DNA from: Komagataeibacter kakiaceti JCM 25156
Lineage (GTDB): Bacteria > Pseudomonadota > Alphaproteobacteria > Acetobacterales > Acetobacteraceae
Direction: 5' to 3'
DNA length: 7,913 nucleotides
Assembly: GCF_000613305.1 (NCBI RefSeq)
Contig: NZ_BAIO01000084.1
Coordinates: 1 to 7,913, forward strand
The notes beneath the pieces were generated by a model. That model had not been told where the DNA came from, did not search any database, and saw only the letters and a list, made by a program, of their open reading frames with translations. Of the stretch, positions 5,034-7,913 are shown in pieces. Position numbers and translations under genes: made by a program. Positions within the stretch are counted from its first letter, which is position 1; the number at the start of each line of letters is the position of its first letter.

Positions 5034-6919
5034 ATGACAACCGCCATTTCAGCCCCTCCGCTTCGTCCCGTGGGGGTGGAGGCGATTCATCACGCTCTCC
5101 AGACCATGCCGCAGTCCCCCGGCGTGTACCGGATGCTGGGGCCGAAGGGCGACGTGCTGTATGTGGGCAAGGCGCTGAACCTGAAAAAGCGCGTGACCTC
5201 CTACACCCATGTCAGCCGCCTGACCGAACGCCTGCGCCGCATGGTGTCCGAAACCTGCGGCATGGAAATCGTCACCACCCATACCGAGGCCGAAGCCCTG
5301 CTGCTGGAGGCCAACTACATCAAGCGCATGCAGCCACGGTACAATATCCTGCTGCGTGACGATAAGAGTTATCCATGGATCATGCTGACGGACAAGCATG
5401 ATTTTCCCCAGATCAGCAAACACCGGGGCAAGCCGGTCAAGGGGGCGTCCTACTGGGGGCCGTTCGCATCCGCCTGGTCGGTCAACCAGACGCTCAACCT
5501 GCTCCAGCGCACCTTCCTGCTGCGCTCCTGTTCGGACAGCGAGATGCAGGCCCGCGCCCGCCCGTGCCTGCTGCACCAGATCCATCGCTGCTCGGCCCCC
5601 TGCGCGGACCGGATCAGCCGCGAGGACTATGCCGCGCTGGCCGATCAGGCGCGTGGCTTCCTGGCGGGCCGGAACCCGCATATGCGCGAGCAGCTGGTCA
5701 GTGAGATGGAGCAGGCGGCCGAGGCGCTGGAATTCGAGCGCGCCGCCGCCATTCGCGACCGCATACGCGGGCTGGCCGCGTTGCAGCAGGATTCGAGCGT
5801 GGTCAATCCGTCCACCGTGACGGATGCGGACATCATCGCCATCTGGCAGATCGCCGGGCAGTCGTGCATCCAGGTCTTTTTTGTCCGCGCGGGGCGCAAC
5901 AATGGCAATCGCGCCTTCTTCCCCAGCCATGCGCGCGACGAGAACGCCCCCGATGTGCTCGCCGCCTTCATCGCCCAGTTCTATGATGACAAGCCGCCCC
6001 CGCCACAGGTTCTGGTCAATCAGGATCTGCCCGAGCACGACGTGCTGGCGGCGGCGCTGGGCCTGCGCCGGGGGCGCAGGGTGGAGATCATCCACCCGCA
6101 GCGCGGGGAGAAACGCGGCGTGATCGACCATGCCACGATCAACGCGCGTGAAGCACTGGAGCGCAGGCTGGCCGAAAGCGCCGGGCAGGCCCGCCTGCTT
6201 CAGGGGGTGGCCGACCTGTTCGGGCTGGACGCGCCGCCCGCGCGAATCGAAACCTACGATAACAGCCACATCATGGGCGCAAATGCCTATGGCGTGATGG
6301 TGGTGGCCGGGCCGGAGGGGTTCGAGAAGCGGGCCTACCGCAAATTTTCCATCAAGGGGCCGGTTACGCCGGGCGATGACTTCGCATGATGCGTGAAGTG
6401 CTGGAGCGGCGTTTCCGCCGCGCGCTGCGTGACCGCGACGAAGGCAACCGCCCCGGGGACTGGCCCGACATCCTGCTGATCGATGGCGGGGCAGGACAGT
6501 ATTCCGCCGTGCGGGCGGTGCTGGATGATCTGGGGGTAACCGGCGTAACGCTGGTGGCCATTGCCAAGGGGCCGGACCGTGACGCGGGGCGGGAATGGTT
6601 TCACACCGCTGACCGGCCGCCCTTCCAGCTTCCGCCGCGTGATCCGGTGCTGTACTACCTGCAACGCCTGCGTGACGAGGCCCATCGCTTCGCCATCACG
6701 ACGCACCGCGCGGGGCGGTCCAAAACACTGGTGCGCTCGGAACTGGACGATATTCCCGGCGTTGGTCCGGCACGCAAGCGCGCGCTGCTCAACCATTTCG
6801 GCTCGGCGCGCAGCGTGCGGCAGGCGGGTCTGGGGGAACTGGAAAGCGCGCCGGGCATCAACCGCGACATGGCGCGGGTCATATACGGACATTTCCACCC
6901 CGACTGGACAGGAGACTGA
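5034..6919 (+). pseudogene. uvrC: UvrABC excinuclease subunit C, frame split by a one-base deletion
   Basis: UvrC makes both incisions around bulky DNA lesions in nucleotide excision repair after UvrA2B loading. The first part (5034-6389) holds the GIY-YIG nuclease for the 3' cut (SPGVYRM at 28-34, [14 protein letters not shown] at 41-54), four Cys at 166, 178, 186 and 190 with the spacing known for the UvrC iron-sulfur cluster, the UVR motif that binds UvrB (about 221-251), and the start of the RNase H-like 5' nuclease (ETYDNSH, Asp409). The frame then stops at TGA 6387-6389. The rest (ATG 6386 to 6919) continues with [26 protein letters not shown] and the C-terminal helix-hairpin-helix ([15 protein letters not shown]). 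Adding one base after 6385 restores a 628-residue protein of normal length. ATG 5034 is chosen because homology begins there; it lacks a clear Shine-Dalgarno. Split or sequence error cannot be told apart here. Confidence 0.93.
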
Positions 6920-7011
6920 ACGGCTGTCATGCAGATGTGAGCGCAGAACCTGCCTGACAGGCGTTATCGGTATTTCGACTTTTCCCCATCCTTGGTTATA
7001 GCTGTACAGAC
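6920..7011. other. Short uvrC-pgsA spacer with inverted repeat
   Basis: The 92 bp gap has CTGTCA at 6924-6929 and its complement TGACAG at 6955-6960. The right arm is itself within the near-palindrome GCCTGACAGGC (6952-6962). There is no T-run right after it, so it does not look like an intrinsic terminator; uvrC and pgsA may be partly co-transcribed. Confidence 0.3.
6974..7002 (+). promoter_or_regulatory. Candidate pgsA promoter giving a leaderless transcript
   Basis: TTCGAC (6974-6979) and TATAGC (6997-7002) are separated by exactly 17 bases. A transcript starting at the usual distance from this -10 would begin at about 7009-7012, on or next to the pgsA ATG. This fits with the absence of a Shine-Dalgarno sequence before pgsA. 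The -35 match is moderate. Confidence 0.3.
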
Positions 7012-7611
7012 ATGCTTACCGACCTGCCCAATCTTCTGACCCTGTCCCGCATTGTCGTGGTTCCTATCGTTGTGGGGCTGGTCGTCCTTCACACGCCCCA
7101 GACCGACTGCGCGGCCTGCGTGCTGTTCATCCTGGCCGGGATCACGGATTATCTGGACGGCAAGCTCGCCCGGGCGTGGAACCAGAATTCGGATCTGGGG
7201 CGCATGCTCGACCCGATCGCGGACAAGCTGCTGGTGGGGGCCTCGCTCATGGTCATGGCGGGGCTGGGGCGGTTGCCCTATGGTTGCCTGTATCCGGCCA
7301 TCATCATTCTCTCGCGTGAGATTCTGGTCAGCGGCCTGCGGGAATATCTGGCCGCGACACGGGTGGGGCTGCCGGTTACGAAACTGGCGAAGTGGAAAAC
7401 CGGATTCCAGATGACGGCCATCGGCTTCCTGCTGGCGGGGGACAGCACGGCGGTGCTGCTGCACATAGGCTGGCTGCCGGTTGACGCGCTGGGCGCGGTG
7501 ATGATGTGGATCGCGGCGGCGCTCACGCTCATCACGGGATGGGATTATCTGTCCACCGGGCTGCGGCACGTCAACGCGACCGATCCGGGTGCAACGAAAT
7601 TATCTTCCTGA
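7012..7611 (+). CDS. pgsA: CDP-diacylglycerol--glycerol-3-phosphate 3-phosphatidyltransferase
   Basis: This inner-membrane enzyme transfers the phosphatidyl group from CDP-diacylglycerol to glycerol-3-phosphate. The product is phosphatidylglycerophosphate, the precursor of phosphatidylglycerol and cardiolipin. The 199-residue length is normal. The N-terminus LPNLLTLSRI is typical of PgsA. The CDP-alcohol phosphotransferase motif D-G-x2-A-R-x8-G-x3-D-x3-D is complete at residues 49-71 (Asp49, Gly50, Ala53, Arg54, Gly63, Asp67, Asp71), with an extra Asp46. Several hydrophobic helices follow, with SREILVSGLREYLA between them, a conserved PgsA segment. ATG 7012 is chosen because homology begins at once, although no Shine-Dalgarno precedes it; a leaderless mRNA is possible. 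The gene lies 92 bp after uvrC, an order common in alphaproteobacteria. The family is certain, and PgsA is preferred over other CDP-alcohol transferases because of the N-terminus and the SRE segment. Confidence 0.95.
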   Translation: MLTDLPNLLTLSRIVVVPIVVGLVVLHTPQTDCAACVLFILAGITDYLDGKLARAWNQNSDLGRMLDPIADKLLVGASLMVMAGLGRLPYGCLYPAIIILSREILVSGLREYLAATRVGLPVTKLAKWKTGFQMTAIGFLLAGDSTAVLLHIGWLPVDALGAVMMWIAAALTLITGWDYLSTGLRHVNATDPGATKLSS

Positions 7612-7652
7612 CCTACATGAAAAATTAACCTCCGCCATGGTTGCTCTCTGTG

Positions 7653-7669
7653 GCGGGCGTGACGCCCGC
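7653..7669 (+). other. GC hairpin downstream of pgsA
   Basis: GCGGGCG (7653-7659) pairs perfectly with CGCCCGC (7663-7669) around a TGA loop. No T-run follows, so it is a poor intrinsic terminator. It lies 42 bp after the pgsA stop and 26 bp before the lipoprotein start. It might stabilise the 3' end of the pgsA mRNA or partly separate the two genes. Confidence 0.35.
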
Positions 7670-7694
7670 GATTACCGGATCGGTAAGGGGGGCG

Positions 7695-7913
7695 ATGGTG
7701 CGCAACGTCATGGTGCTGTTACTGCTGACGGGACTGGCCGGATGCGGGGGATTTGGCAAAATCCTGTCTGACAGTACCGAACTGCCCGGCAGCCTGCCCA
7801 ACACCCCGCGCGCGGAGGGGGAGAACATGCGCCGCGTGGTGGGGCAGGCCCCGCAGGTGCTGCCGATCCTGCCGCAGGCGCGCAATATCTGGCCGGTCAT
7901 TCCCGCCACGGGG
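7695..7913 (+). CDS. Putative lipoprotein of unknown function, 5' part (runs off the window)
   Basis: The frame from ATG 7695 stays open for 73 codons to the window edge. Its N-terminus is a short lipoprotein signal: Val-Arg-Asn, a hydrophobic stretch (VMVLLLLTG), then the lipobox LAGC with the lipidated Cys at position 17. Residue +2 is Gly, not Asp, so inner-membrane retention is not indicated and outer-membrane sorting is possible. The rest is Pro-rich with TELPGSLPNTP, a segment around AEGENMRRVVGQAP, and NIWPVIP. I recognise no domain. The start is supported by a strong purine run AAGGGGGG (7684-7691) just upstream. An in-frame GTG at 7659 would add 12 residues but lacks such a site. It lies 83 bp after pgsA in the same direction and could belong to the same operon. 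Lipoprotein is clear from the sequence; function is unknown. Confidence 0.75.
   Translation, partial: MVRNVMVLLLLTGLAGCGGFGKILSDSTELPGSLPNTPRAEGENMRRVVGQAPQVLPILPQARNIWPVIPATG

Noticed and set aside
5049..6269. 406-codon open frame on the minus strand opposite uvrC
   Set aside because: It lies entirely antisense to strongly conserved UvrC domains; its protein is rich in Gln, Arg and His without motifs, as expected for a shadow frame in GC-rich DNA.
7639..7771. Short open frame overlapping the lipoprotein start
   Set aside because: The overlapping frame from ATG 7639 lacks a ribosome-binding site and protein features, whereas ATG 7695 has a strong purine run and a lipobox.

Overview
The window is about 7.9 kb of GC-rich DNA with compact gene spacing. 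Protein sequences and gene order (an rsmB-like methyltransferase gene, then a Na+/H+ antiporter, and further on uvrC followed by pgsA) suggest an alphaproteobacterial chromosome, most likely Acetobacteraceae (a Komagataeibacter/Gluconacetobacter-like acetic acid bacterium). That assignment is inferred from protein flavour and composition; no marker gene proves it. I see no mobile element, CRISPR array, tRNA or rRNA.

Left part (1-2860): the 3' end of an RsmB/NOP-type RNA cytosine-5 methyltransferase is followed by an NhaP/CPA1-type cation:proton antiporter with a C-terminal TrkA-N-like domain. Convergent to it, with a 14 bp overlap, is a small YkuD-type L,D-transpeptidase on the minus strand.

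Middle part (2861-4652): divergent from the transpeptidase is an OmpR/PhoB-family response regulator, broken by a single-base deletion inside its receiver domain. It ends at a strong GC hairpin terminator. Convergent to it is xthA (exonuclease III) on the minus strand.

Right part (4653-7913): a 381 bp divergent intergenic region separates xthA from uvrC. It holds an AT-rich island, a perfect match to the IHF consensus, a perfect DnaA box and a near-consensus -35 element. uvrC encodes all UvrC domains, but a one-base deletion splits the frame in the middle of the C-terminal endonuclease domain. pgsA (phosphatidylglycerophosphate synthase) follows, then the start of an unrecognised lipoprotein gene that runs off the window.

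Functionally this is mostly housekeeping: rRNA modification, ion and pH homeostasis, cell-wall cross-linking, two DNA repair enzymes transcribed from one shared divergent region, and phospholipid synthesis. I do not find a convincing undescribed multi-gene system. The points that deserve a second look are the two single-base frameshifts in otherwise intact conserved genes, which may be sequence errors, and the IHF/DnaA-box architecture upstream of uvrC.
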